The translations under genes were made by a program, and so were the position numbers. The notes beneath the pieces are model-generated. The model saw nothing but the letters and a program-made list of their open reading frames with translations. It was not told the DNA's origin and ran no database searches. Shown in pieces: positions 16,993 through 25,493 of a DNA stretch of 64,000 nucleotides (the first letter of the stretch is position 1; each line of letters opens with the position of its first letter). The stretch spans positions 124,001 through 188,000 of the forward strand of contig CAVUKD010000004.1 of assembly GCA_963741985.1 (NCBI GenBank), read 5' to 3'. The DNA is from Cryomorpha sp963741985. Its GTDB lineage: Bacteria > Bacteroidota > Bacteroidia > Flavobacteriales_D > Cryomorphaceae.

Positions 16993-19005
16993 ATGAAATC
17001 TCTCCCCTTTGTATACGGAATTGCACTTTTATTTATATCCTGCTCGAAGCCGCAAACACAGCTATTTGAGGTTCGTGATTTTAATCCAGTTTCAAATTTC
17101 CAACCGGAAGGGGATACGCTGTACTACATGGTCGATTTGAAAAATGCCATAACAAACGGCATTATTATACCCACTGAAAATGGCGATGCGGCAAACTTTG
17201 TGGTGCGATTTAAAATCCAGAATACCAGCGAAACTGCAAAGAAATATGCTTACAAGGTTTTTTACCAAAATGAATCATATGCCTTCCCGCCCCTTAAAGA
17301 TGGTATATTGGGAGAAAAGCTTGATCCGAAGGCGAATGACAATTTTTACGGAAGTTGGAATATGGCAAATAGCGGCTTTCATCAAACACAAGAAATTGCG
17401 GCGGGTCAAGACTTCGTGGAGATTACGGATACTATAGCCATTTTGGGAAACCCCCGAAATGAAGCGAAATATTTTGGTGCGGCTACAACCAATCCCGTTC
17501 ACACATACGATCGATTGCCGGAAGTTATTCAATCCATAAGAAATAGCCCCGAATGGCTAAAGAGCATGGAAGAGAAGGCCGCCAAAGCGAATATATCGGT
17601 CGATGCGCAGATTGAAGCTGATGCCCGATGGATGATCCAGCACGAGGGCCAACAAGGAGATGAAAACAACCGGTGGAAACGAAATCCCAGGATGGGCACT
17701 TACAGTTTTCTTTTGGTAGTAACCGAAGCCGACAAACTTGACCAAATACCTTACTTCTACCGCGATGTAACAATGAAAGACTCTACAGAAAAGGCGTACA
17801 AGAATCCGTATTATTATTTTCTTGAGACGGATGACAACGAAGATACATTCACTGCTCAACTTGCAAATACTTACGTAAAAGCAAAATTGAAGTACGATGT
17901 TTCTTCAGGCATTTATGTAAATCCATTTGCGGAAAGCGACATGCAAACCGACTTTCTGAATACCCACTGCAACGACAGCGACAGCATGTTTTACCACGCC
18001 CAGTTTCAGCAGTATTTCCATTATATCGACAAGAACAAAATACTGCACAATATCCCGATGGCGTATGATGTAACCGGGGCTGATTACAGCCGCGCGCAAT
18101 ACGATCAGAATGTCGCCAAATTCCCTGCGTCGGCCCTCACCGGCGACTTTGTTGATATCTCGCACCACGCGGGAAAGACCGTTGGATACGATTCTTCACA
18201 AAGCGCATTGACTATCACCAATCCAGGAAATAATGATTCTTCCGCTTTCGGTAAATTGAATGTAGGGTTGCGCACCCGGTACGGCCTCACTTACGGGAAA
18301 TACACGGCACGCATCGAATTTCCGGAAACGATAAGCCATGACGGAGTTTGGAACGGACTTACCTGCGCTTACTGGCTCATTTACCAAACGGGTGACTGGA
18401 ATACGCGGAGCAATTGCGAGTCGGGGTACAATTTAAAACTGAGTGGCGATGAGGACCGCAAACCTTCGAGCACTTATTCCGAAATCGATATCGAAATCGT
18501 TAAAACCTCGAAATACTGGCCCGGTACATCCTATGGCGATAATGTCGATTATCCGGTTGACAGCGGGTACGATAAGAACATCATTGTGGCTTGCACCAAT
18601 TGGGATCTCGCGTGTCAGGATCCTCCAAATTTTAATAGTGGTGTGAAAAAACGCAACTTTCAAAATCAAGAATTTGCACTCCATCGCTGGGACAAAGATT
18701 ATCGTGCTCTTACTTCAAAATACGAAAATCCCCACGACGAAATAATGGGGAAATCGGTGTTTTATCAAATTGAGTGGCGACCGGATGCAATTATTTGGCG
18801 CATCGGTCCTTCGAAAGATAAGTTGAAAGTGATATGCTACATGGACGAGACCAACACGAAAATTCCCGATAATCAGATGGAAACTGTGGTTACACAAGAG
18901 TTTCACGCCGCAGAGTGGTGGCCGCTCGAACCGTATAAGCAGAATTTTATTCCGTATCCGCTGAATGATATTACGGGTTATATCTATTCGGTGGAGATAG
19001 AATAA
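16993..19005 (+). CDS. GH16-like lipoprotein
   Basis: This 670-residue lipoprotein begins at ATG 16993; the open frame extends further upstream but without a signal. The lipobox is LFISCSKP. The first ~370 residues are of unknown type. The C-terminal ~290 residues resemble a concanavalin-type GH16 domain: YGKYTARIEFPE, a Trp-rich strand (GVWNGLTCAYW), and the motif EIDIE at 497-501. That motif matches the catalytic ExDxE of laminarinases and related GH16 enzymes, with Glu497 and Glu501 as nucleophile and acid/base. It could bind or cut a beta-linked glycan at the cell surface. Overall similarity to classical GH16 is modest, so enzymatic activity is an inference. Confidence 0.7.
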   Translation: MKSLPFVYGIALLFISCSKPQTQLFEVRDFNPVSNFQPEGDTLYYMVDLKNAITNGIIIPTENGDAANFVVRFKIQNTSETAKKYAYKVFYQNESYAFPPLKDGILGEKLDPKANDNFYGSWNMANSGFHQTQEIAAGQDFVEITDTIAILGNPRNEAKYFGAATTNPVHTYDRLPEVIQSIRNSPEWLKSMEEKAAKANISVDAQIEADARWMIQHEGQQGDENNRWKRNPRMGTYSFLLVVTEADKLDQIPYFYRDVTMKDSTEKAYKNPYYYFLETDDNEDTFTAQLANTYVKAKLKYDVSSGIYVNPFAESDMQTDFLNTHCNDSDSMFYHAQFQQYFHYIDKNKILHNIPMAYDVTGADYSRAQYDQNVAKFPASALTGDFVDISHHAGKTVGYDSSQSALTITNPGNNDSSAFGKLNVGLRTRYGLTYGKYTARIEFPETISHDGVWNGLTCAYWLIYQTGDWNTRSNCESGYNLKLSGDEDRKPSSTYSEIDIEIVKTSKYWPGTSYGDNVDYPVDSGYDKNIIVACTNWDLACQDPPNFNSGVKKRNFQNQEFALHRWDKDYRALTSKYENPHDEIMGKSVFYQIEWRPDAIIWRIGPSKDKLKVICYMDETNTKIPDNQMETVVTQEFHAAEWWPLEPYKQNFIPYPLNDITGYIYSVEIE

Positions 19006-19007
19006 TT

Positions 19008-19132
19008 AGTGTCTGTCCAGAATGTCCGCTATCGGCGTTGCACTTGTATTGAAAACAGGCATTGACAAGGGTCAATTCCTTGGTTTTCAATTCTACGTGC
19101 GCCTTGCTATCCAACATTCTGGCCAAGACACT
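19008..19132. repeat. 125-bp imperfect palindromic element
   Basis: The whole segment folds back on itself. The outer ends AGTGTCT and AGACACT pair, then CCAGAATGT with ACATTCTGG, TATTGAAAAC with GTTTTCAATT, and a central ATTGAC-AAGG-GTCAAT hairpin. It starts 2 bases after the GH16-like stop. It is noncoding, and looks like a REP/MITE-type element that may also end transcription. Confidence 0.7.
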
Positions 19133-19204
19133 TGACTCTATTTACAGAATCTAATTCTAATAACCTGTTTGATTTTAAGGAACTACCCAACTCCGAAATA
19201 GCAC

Positions 19205-19212
19205 TATCTTTG
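19205..19212 (+). promoter_or_regulatory. -7 box for proC
   Basis: TATCTTTG matches TAnnTTTG. It lies 88 bases before the proC ATG; no clear -33 element is visible. Confidence 0.5.
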
Positions 19213-19300
19213 CGCCTTCGTAGTATAACATTAAACAGATGTTGTGTCATCCGCCAATAGAAAATAAGCTGAGCAGCTTTCTAATAATTAAGAACAAAAC

Positions 19301-20101
19301 ATGCAAAATCGAAAAATAGCCATTATTGGCTGCGGTAATCTGGGATTGTCAATTCTAAATGGATTATTGAAGGATAGCAGTATTCAGCCGGGGAATATCA
19401 CCGTTACAAAGCGAAATATTGACAGCATCTCGAAACTCAAAGAAACAGGCGTAAAAATCACTTCAGATAATCAATTTGCAGTGAAAGAATCAGAGATTAT
19501 TATTTTGGCATTGAAGCCATATAATATTCTGGATGTGATACGCGATATCGCTCCGCTATTGACTGAAGGCAGGCATATTCTGGTTTCTCTCGCAACGGGT
19601 ATTTCGCTCGAGCAAATTCACGCGTTGATAAAAACTTCGATTCCTATTTTCCGCGCAATGCCCAATACCGCAGCCGATGCCGGCATGTCGATGACATGTA
19701 TTTCGTCGAAGACAAATGACGCCGAAGCGGTTGACCTTATCAAACATTGCTTCGATTCGATCGGTACTTCGATACAGATTGATGAAGAATTGATGGACTC
19801 AGCTACGGTGCTCGGTGCGTGCGGAATCGCCTATGTTTTAAGATTTATCCGGGCGATGATTCAGGGTGGAATTGAGATAGGATTTGACGCCAAAACAGCG
19901 GGTACCATTGTGACAAACACCGTGAAAGGTGCAGCCGAATTATTGATAAAAGGCAACAACCACCCGGAATTCGAAATCGATAAGGTGACTACCCCAAAAG
20001 GCTGCACCATAGCCGGATTGAATGAGATGGAGCACAATGGTTTTAGTTCGGCACTGATAAAAGGAATTGTTACCTCATACGAGAAAATCGATAAGAAGTA
20101 A
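19301..20101 (+). CDS. proC: pyrroline-5-carboxylate reductase
   Basis: This 266-residue cytosolic enzyme performs the last step of proline synthesis, reducing pyrroline-5-carboxylate with NAD(P)H. The N-terminal Rossmann loop IIGCGNLG binds the nucleotide. The C-terminal helical domain has the conserved TVLGACGIAYVLRFI region and TPKGCTIAGL, close to the family's TPGG(T/C)T signature. Length is normal. Upstream lie a -7 box and the palindromic element. The other proline genes are not in the window. Confidence 0.95.
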   Translation: MQNRKIAIIGCGNLGLSILNGLLKDSSIQPGNITVTKRNIDSISKLKETGVKITSDNQFAVKESEIIILALKPYNILDVIRDIAPLLTEGRHILVSLATGISLEQIHALIKTSIPIFRAMPNTAADAGMSMTCISSKTNDAEAVDLIKHCFDSIGTSIQIDEELMDSATVLGACGIAYVLRFIRAMIQGGIEIGFDAKTAGTIVTNTVKGAAELLIKGNNHPEFEIDKVTTPKGCTIAGLNEMEHNGFSSALIKGIVTSYEKIDKK

Positions 20102-20203
20102 GGTCGCAAGAAGGCATATGTGGTTGAGGATAGCCTCAAAATAGATCAAGATTCGAACCCAAACCCTTCGCCTTAATTTCTTAATAGTTAATTTTATTGC
20201 AAC

Positions 20204-20899
20204 ATGAAAGACAAAATGAAAATTGAAATATGGAGCGATGTAATGTGTCCTTTTTGCTACATCGGCAAGCGGAAGTTTGAAAAAGCATTGACAGAATTTC
20301 CTGAAAAGGAAAAAGTAGAATTGGAATGGAAAAGCTTTCAGCTTTCACCGGATATGGTGACGGATACTACGATTACTGCCTATGAATCTCTGGCAAAACA
20401 CAAAGGAATATCGGTTGAGCAAGCTAAAGCCATGAACGATCAGGTTGTAGAGATGGCGAAGTCTGTTGGATTGGAGTACAATATGGAAAAAGCAGTCGTA
20501 GCCAATTCGTTCAACGCACATCGTTTTACCCATTTTGCGAAAGCAAATGGAAAACAAAACCAAGCCGAAGAACTCCTATTCCGCTCCTACTTCACCGATG
20601 GGAAAAACATTGACGACTTCGCCACTTTGATTGAACTGGGAAAGGAAATCAGTCTCGATGTTCAGGCGTTGAAAACAGCTTTGGACAATAACACCTATGC
20701 AGATGAAGTGCGGCATGACATTTACGAATCACAGCAGCTAGGGGTAAGAGGTGTACCGTTCTTTGTTTTCGACAGGAAATATGGAGTATCGGGAGCGCAG
20801 GAAACGGATGTGCTTTTACAAACTTTGCGTAAAGCTTTTGAGGAATGGAAGTCGGATCAATTGGTAGACAATAAGGAAGCTGATTCAGAAAGGATTTAA
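20204..20899 (+). CDS. DsbA-family (FrnE-like) oxidoreductase
   Basis: This is a 231-residue protein with a thioredoxin fold and a helical insertion. The redox motif CPFC (Cys15, Cys18) sits in IWSDVMCPFCYIGKRKF, characteristic of the FrnE/YwbO cytosolic branch of DsbA proteins. The cis-Pro loop is GVRGVPFFVFD. There is no signal peptide. A second possible start is the ATG at 20216. It lies about 100 bases after proC. Confidence 0.93.
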   Translation: MKDKMKIEIWSDVMCPFCYIGKRKFEKALTEFPEKEKVELEWKSFQLSPDMVTDTTITAYESLAKHKGISVEQAKAMNDQVVEMAKSVGLEYNMEKAVVANSFNAHRFTHFAKANGKQNQAEELLFRSYFTDGKNIDDFATLIELGKEISLDVQALKTALDNNTYADEVRHDIYESQQLGVRGVPFFVFDRKYGVSGAQETDVLLQTLRKAFEEWKSDQLVDNKEADSERI

Positions 20900-20949
20900 T
20901 TATTAAAATTCGGCGAGGAGACTATAATCGCAGGCGCAACTAATAATTC

Positions 20950-20957
20950 TAACTTTG
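20950..20957 (+). promoter_or_regulatory. -7 box 8 bases before the Nudix start
   Basis: TAACTTTG matches TAnnTTTG. Only 8 bases separate it from the ATG at 20966, so the mRNA leader is at most a few bases. Confidence 0.55.
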
Positions 20958-20965
20958 CCTCCAAG

Positions 20966-21364
20966 ATGCTTGCTCCCCTAAAAGTAACCTGCGCCATAAT
21001 CCAACACAAAGGAAAAATCCTCGTGGTGCAACGGAGCACAACGATGCCTTTGCCCGGTAAGTGGGAATTTCCGGGTGGGAAAATTGAACTTGGTGAATCG
21101 GAAGAAGATTGCATTATTCGCGAGATTATGGAAGAACTGAATATCGAAATCGACCTTGGTGAACGATTGCCGTCGACCGTTCACCACTACCCTACCCGCT
21201 CTATTGAATTGATTCCATTTATGGCAACTTTACGCTCAGGAAATATCCATCTAACAGAACATCAGCATCACCGCTTTTTGGCGAAAGCCGAACTCGAAAC
21301 ATTGGACTGGGCAGAAGCTGACCTGCTTGTTGTGAAGACTATTTTGAATACATCAATGCAGTAA
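20966..21364 (+). CDS. Nudix hydrolase, MutT-like
   Basis: This 132-residue protein has a Nudix box from Gly38: Gly, five residues, Glu44, seven residues, then REIMEEL, with metal-binding Glu56 and Glu57. An Asn replaces the usual final Gly. With FPGGKIE before the box and LDWAEADL near the end, it is closest to MutT-type (deoxy)nucleoside triphosphate pyrophosphohydrolases, which clear 8-oxo-dGTP or similar nucleotides. The exact substrate is not certain. The start is fixed by the close -7 box. Confidence 0.93.
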   Translation: MLAPLKVTCAIIQHKGKILVVQRSTTMPLPGKWEFPGGKIELGESEEDCIIREIMEELNIEIDLGERLPSTVHHYPTRSIELIPFMATLRSGNIHLTEHQHHRFLAKAELETLDWAEADLLVVKTILNTSMQ

Positions 21365-21472
21365 CCGATACATCGTTTTCCGCTTATTACCGATAAGCAC
21401 AGCCTTACATTTCTTTCCTTTTTTGTTAACTTTTATATGCTTTGATCGATAGCCTTTCAAAACACATTTATC

Positions 21473-21847
21473 ATGAAAACTTTTCTTCTATTTTCTGTCA
21501 TAATCACGCTACTGAGTTCGAACTATAATCAAACTCCTACTCAAAAAATCACCGACAGTGACCATGAGACTTTTGAGGCTCTCACATTGCAATACCCGAC
21601 TGAGATCGGTAGTAAGAAAAATCAGTACTGGTATGCATATGATCATGATGCCAATGTGGCAAACCCTTGCGGGGATTTGGAAGTCATGCATACAAGCATA
21701 AATGCACAAACGGACCACCCATTTTGGAATAATCAATTGTCTCCGAGATATGACGTTAATGACAAATGGGTTTCACGTCATTCTTTTAGTATGGGAGCCA
21801 ACGAGCTAAATATCAATTCGGGAGATGTACAAAATTTTACTTATTGA
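21473..21847 (+). CDS. small secreted protein of unknown function
   Basis: This 124-residue protein has an N-terminal hydrophobic signal (about residues 1-19). The rest is rich in Asn, Asp, Tyr and Trp, with a NQYWYAYDHD segment and one cysteine. I recognise no family. It lies just before a pair of paralogous envelope proteins, but nothing ties them functionally. Confidence that it is coding rests on the good signal peptide and continuous frame. Confidence 0.6.
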   Translation: MKTFLLFSVIITLLSSNYNQTPTQKITDSDHETFEALTLQYPTEIGSKKNQYWYAYDHDANVANPCGDLEVMHTSINAQTDHPFWNNQLSPRYDVNDKWVSRHSFSMGANELNINSGDVQNFTY

Positions 21848-22029
21848 GAAAATCCGGAATCAAACTAAGCATAACATGCCGGGAACTTAAATGATAGGAA
21901 ACCGCTGAATTACATTTCTGTAGACAGCAAAAAGTTTTCATATCCTAGAGGTTAATACCACTTAAAATCTTACTTTTCCTGTTCACTTTTGATAAACCAA
22001 TTCGATAAACAACCAAATCAAAAACACCT

Positions 22030-23217
22030 ATGAAATCTCTCACCGTTTTCTCCTTCGCCATTCTTGTTCTAACCATCGGTTGTGACAATGCTCCCGCCCA
22101 AAATAACGGTTACGGCAATCATCAGGTATCTCAGGCTGTTCAGGCTCAGTACCAAAATCCAAACAACAATTCCAATCAAAATCCCGGACAACAAGGAGGA
22201 AACGCTCAAGCACCACAATCGCAGAATAGCGGCGGCGACGAAATAACCATGCATCCGGTAATGAATGCTAAAACAGGACAACCGTCGATGTACATCCCGT
22301 TTCCGGCGAGTTGGAAATTAGTTGATGGAGCGCAACTAGGCCAGCCAGCATTGACGGGGCCGAATGGCTTGACTGTCATAGTATATCCTCCACAATCCTA
22401 CATTTATCTGCACGATGCATCCATGAATCAAGCGTATCAATCGAGCGGCGCGAATGTAATGGCTCCGGTAGGTATCGAGGTATGCATATCGCAGCAACTT
22501 ATTCCGCAAGGCCAGCAGATGGGAATGACACTTTTAAATCAATATCCGCTTCCGCAAATTGCCGCAAATGACCGGTCGTATGCCACTAAACTAGCAGGCA
22601 GCAATGCACAACAAGACGTATACCAAGCCGCCGGTACCGAATGGACCGATCGCGACGGAAATAAAGTACTAGTGGTTTTGCATTATCATGAAATGAGATC
22701 AAATGTGAGTATCAATTGGGGATACACGGTGGAAATGTTGAAATTAAAGCCCGCTAATTTTGAACAAGCTAAGCAGCAGTATATCTACGGAATGTCAAAT
22801 AGGGTATTTAATCAGAACGAAATCAATGCATATAACACCCAACTCACAAACAAAATAAAAACCGACAACGACAACTTTCAGGCTAATCAGAAAATAATCA
22901 CGGACGGAGCTCGCCAAAGGGCAGAAAATACGCGCCAGACTACCGAATATATTAATAATTCGAATAAAGAGTCATACGAGTACAAACAGCACCTCAACGA
23001 CATCCAGCAAGAACAAATGGGTAATTATCTCACTGACAAAGCTGTCGTAGTGAGTCCGATTGACGGGAAAGAATACGAGGTTGAATCTGGAGCAACAACC
23101 TATTGGATAAACAATGAGGGGCAATATATCCAATCAGACGATCCACTCTATGACCCTAATAAATATGAAACCCATCCCGGAGTTTGGCAGCAGGCACCTA
23201 AAAAGATTTATAAATAG
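22030..23217 (+). CDS. lipoprotein, first of two tandem paralogues
   Basis: This 395-residue protein has a signal ending in a lipobox (LTIGC, Cys18), then a Gln/Asn-rich linker (about residues 24-70). A globular domain follows (about 85-275) with PFPASWKLV, GLTVIVYPPQSYIYL, LNQYPLPQI and TEWTDRDGNKVLVVLHYHE. The tail is coiled and rich in Gln. The globular domain is clearly related to the next gene, so they arose by tandem duplication. I recognise no known family. Confidence 0.8.
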   Translation: MKSLTVFSFAILVLTIGCDNAPAQNNGYGNHQVSQAVQAQYQNPNNNSNQNPGQQGGNAQAPQSQNSGGDEITMHPVMNAKTGQPSMYIPFPASWKLVDGAQLGQPALTGPNGLTVIVYPPQSYIYLHDASMNQAYQSSGANVMAPVGIEVCISQQLIPQGQQMGMTLLNQYPLPQIAANDRSYATKLAGSNAQQDVYQAAGTEWTDRDGNKVLVVLHYHEMRSNVSINWGYTVEMLKLKPANFEQAKQQYIYGMSNRVFNQNEINAYNTQLTNKIKTDNDNFQANQKIITDGARQRAENTRQTTEYINNSNKESYEYKQHLNDIQQEQMGNYLTDKAVVVSPIDGKEYEVESGATTYWINNEGQYIQSDDPLYDPNKYETHPGVWQQAPKKIYK

Positions 23218-23231
23218 CTTACAGGAAGCCA

Positions 23232-23271
23232 TAAGCTCCAAGCGGAATATGAGCTAAAGGCTTGCAGCTTA
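23232..23271. repeat. hairpin repeat TAAGCTCCAAGC / GCTTGCAGCTTA
   Basis: The arms pair at 11 of 12 positions with a 16-base loop. It lies between the two paralogous genes and resembles the AAGCTT-rich intergenic words common in this phylum. Confidence 0.45.
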
Positions 23272-23300
23272 AACATAAAAGCTCCCAAATCTCCTATCTC

Positions 23301-24080
23301 ATGAAAACGTTATCCAACATTATTTCGGCTGCAATAATCCTATTTAGCTTTAGCACGGCATTGGCCCAAAATGACAATGCAGAAAAAATAAGCATGTACG
23401 CCATTCCAAAAACCGAACAGAACCCATTTGGAATGCAAATGCCGTTGCCGGAAACATGGCTATTGAATAATAACGCACCTGATGGGAAGCCTTTAATAAC
23501 CGCACCCGGCGGAGTGGAAGTTTACGCATATCCGCAGCCGCAGAGTTATCTCTATGCTGACGATTCGCTTACGCTAAAGTATTACCACGATGCCCTGGGT
23601 ACCCCGATACGTGTGCCAAAAGGTATAGACAATATTATTGAGAACGATTTAAAACCGCTTGCGCAAAAGAACGGGTACTACTTCCTGCAACAATATCCAT
23701 TGAAAGATATTGCTATGAATATTGCCGGTTTCACAGCCTCGCTTTACAATCCGCTTCAGCTCAATAATCTCGTCCAGGTTTCGGCTACAGAGTGGAGAGA
23801 TAAAGATGGCAATATGCTTTTAATTGTGCTCCAATATACAGAAACAGGTTCCAGCTCGGATATATTGAGCTGGGGATACTCTGCCCACTCCTTGCAGTCT
23901 CCCCCATCAGAATTTGAAAAAGCACGAGACCACTTTATCTATGGACTTGTGAATCTCGAGTACAACCCTGATGATATCAGCGCCTATAATAAAGCGCAGA
24001 AAGAGCTGTGGAATAAAGAGAATGTGCCTGAAGAGCCTATCCCGGGGAAAGATTATACACAGGACAAAATTGGGAAATAA
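23301..24080 (+). CDS. secreted protein, second tandem paralogue
   Basis: This is a 259-residue product from the ATG at 23301; the frame stays open upstream but the signal peptide begins here and ends in ALAQN. It lacks the Gln/Asn linker and lipobox of its neighbour but shares the domain: PLPETWLL, GGVEVYAYPQPQSYLYA, LQQYPLKDIA, ATEWRDKDGNMLLIVLQY and a WGYS segment. Function is unknown; exported soluble or periplasmic. Confidence 0.8.
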   Translation: MKTLSNIISAAIILFSFSTALAQNDNAEKISMYAIPKTEQNPFGMQMPLPETWLLNNNAPDGKPLITAPGGVEVYAYPQPQSYLYADDSLTLKYYHDALGTPIRVPKGIDNIIENDLKPLAQKNGYYFLQQYPLKDIAMNIAGFTASLYNPLQLNNLVQVSATEWRDKDGNMLLIVLQYTETGSSSDILSWGYSAHSLQSPPSEFEKARDHFIYGLVNLEYNPDDISAYNKAQKELWNKENVPEEPIPGKDYTQDKIGK

Positions 24081-24124
24081 ACAAAATCAACCCGCCTAAA
24101 AACACGGAATTTGAAGCTTAAGGC

Positions 24125-24844
24125 TCAAATCTCACTCCTTCCCATCAAAAACATACAAGGCCGCTTATCAATCTTCGGCGGATGCTTACACCATTCATCT
24201 ACAGTTCGGGTAGTGACTACTTCGGTTTGAAGGGTAATATCAGTGGCGACACATATTTCAGTTCCTGGCGAACAATTATTCATCATCTGTTCAAATAGCT
24301 TTTCATTTCGAAAAGGCGTTTCCATAAAGATCTGTGTAGCTCCGCTCTTTCGCACTTCGTTCTCCATACTTCGTAGTTTGTGAATACACGATTTGGAATC
24401 TTTGGGAAGGTATCCGTGAAATGAAAATTCCTGCCCGTTGAAGCCCGAAGCTATAAGTCCCATGATGATGGATGTCGGCCCGACGCAAGGCACTACGCGT
24501 ATCTTTTCCCGATGACAGGCAGCAACCACCTTTGCGCCGGGATCAGCAATGGCCGGGAGGCCAGCTTCGCTGATGAGTCCCATATCTTGTCCCGTCAGCA
24601 GTTGCGCCATCAATTTAGGAATTTCAGCCTGATCAGTGCGCTTATTGAGAATATAAAACTGAAGATCGTCAAGTGGATGTTCGGTACCAATCGATTTGAG
24701 ATATCTGCGCGCTGTACGTTCATTTTCAACAATGAAGTGTTTCAGCTTTCGCGAAATCGCCAGCACTTCGGCAGGAATTACCCAAGTGGAATTTGATTCC
24801 CCCATGGTGGTGGGAATGAGATAAAGTTTAGCTTTTTTGCTCAC
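24125..24844 (-). CDS. SAM-dependent methyltransferase, RsmI/tetrapyrrole-methylase fold
   Basis: This 239-residue protein is a TP_methylase-fold enzyme related to RsmI, which 2'-O-methylates C1402 of 16S rRNA. Visible family features are MGLISEAGLPAIADPG (about 88-103), PCVGPTSIIMGLIASGF and FMETPFRN. It lacks the extra C-terminal domain of true RsmI, as do the shorter Bacteroidota paralogues, so the rRNA target is not assured. Its start overlaps the phosphatase gene upstream by 17 bases, implying coupled translation. Confidence 0.9.
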   Translation of the reverse strand: MSKKAKLYLIPTTMGESNSTWVIPAEVLAISRKLKHFIVENERTARRYLKSIGTEHPLDDLQFYILNKRTDQAEIPKLMAQLLTGQDMGLISEAGLPAIADPGAKVVAACHREKIRVVPCVGPTSIIMGLIASGFNGQEFSFHGYLPKDSKSCIHKLRSMENEVRKSGATQIFMETPFRNEKLFEQMMNNCSPGTEICVATDITLQTEVVTTRTVDEWCKHPPKIDKRPCMFLMGRSEI

Positions 24845-25295
24845 GTATGCGTGTAATTAGTACATCTGCCGGTTGGGAAAGTAATTCGAAAACGAAAGCG
24901 TATCCATCATCCCCGCCAAAATAAGGATCAGGTACATCCATGTTTTCTCCGGGATGAGAGAGATTCATAAAAAGATCAACTTTTGCTTTATCTTTTTCAT
25001 TTCGCGCCAGAGCCATTACATTTTCATAATTCGACTCGTCCATTACATAAATATGATCGAAATGGTCGAAGTCGCGCTCACCAAATTGACGTGCCTTGAG
25101 TTTGGAAATATCAATTTCGTTTAAAGCCATATTTGCAATAGCAGGCGGATTGGGATGTTCGCCAATATGGTAATTACTCGTACCGGCAGAATCTACTTCG
25201 GCCTCTAGTCCGGCTTCTTGGAGCTTGTAGCGCAAAATGCCTTCGGCCATCGGGCTACGGCAAATGTTTCCAAGACATACAAATAGTATTTTCAT
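24828..25295 (-). CDS. low-molecular-weight protein-tyrosine phosphatase
   Basis: This 155-residue cytosolic phosphatase has the P-loop CLGNICRS (Cys7 nucleophile, Arg13) at its N-terminus and the general acid in DVPDPYFGG. It dephosphorylates phosphotyrosine proteins, or possibly phosphoarginine, as in some bacteria. The ATG lies only 4 bases beyond a consensus -7 box, so its mRNA may be leaderless. The downstream methyltransferase gene overlaps it. Confidence 0.95.
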   Translation of the reverse strand: MKILFVCLGNICRSPMAEGILRYKLQEAGLEAEVDSAGTSNYHIGEHPNPPAIANMALNEIDISKLKARQFGERDFDHFDHIYVMDESNYENVMALARNEKDKAKVDLFMNLSHPGENMDVPDPYFGGDDGYAFVFELLSQPADVLITRIREQKS

Positions 25296-25299
25296 GGGG

Positions 25300-25307
25300 C
25301 AAAGATA
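25300..25307 (-). promoter_or_regulatory. -7 box 4 bases before the phosphatase ATG
   Basis: On the minus strand TATCTTTG is followed by CCCC and the ATG. Expected transcription start falls at or beside the start codon. The -33 region lies in the 7-bp tandem repeat. Confidence 0.6.
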
Positions 25308-25320
25308 GGGAATGGTGTTT

Positions 25321-25369
25321 GGTTTTTGGTTTTTGGTTTTTGGTTTTTGGTTTTTGGTTTTTGGTTTTT
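25321..25369 (+). repeat. 7-bp tandem repeat (GGTTTTT), seven perfect copies
   Basis: Seven uninterrupted GGTTTTT units, with partial units on each side, lie just upstream of the phosphatase promoter. The complementary words AAAAACCAA occur near 25467-25491, so a long hairpin is possible. Confidence 0.9.
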
Positions 25370-25493
25370 GGTTTTGGCAATTTCAAAAAATTATTCTAAT
25401 CCCCGAGTTGGACTTGAAACATTTACCAAGAAAGGGTCGAACATTCAACTAGCTTTATCGTCAACTAAAAACCAATCACTAAAAACCAAAAAC

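Noticed and set aside
20101..20203. ATTCGAACCC near 20152 as part of a tRNA T-arm
   Set aside because: No acceptor stem, D-arm or anticodon arm can be folded around it.
25321..25369. GGTTTTT array as a CRISPR or telomere-like repeat
   Set aside because: The units are directly adjacent without spacers and only seven bases long; it is a simple tandem repeat.
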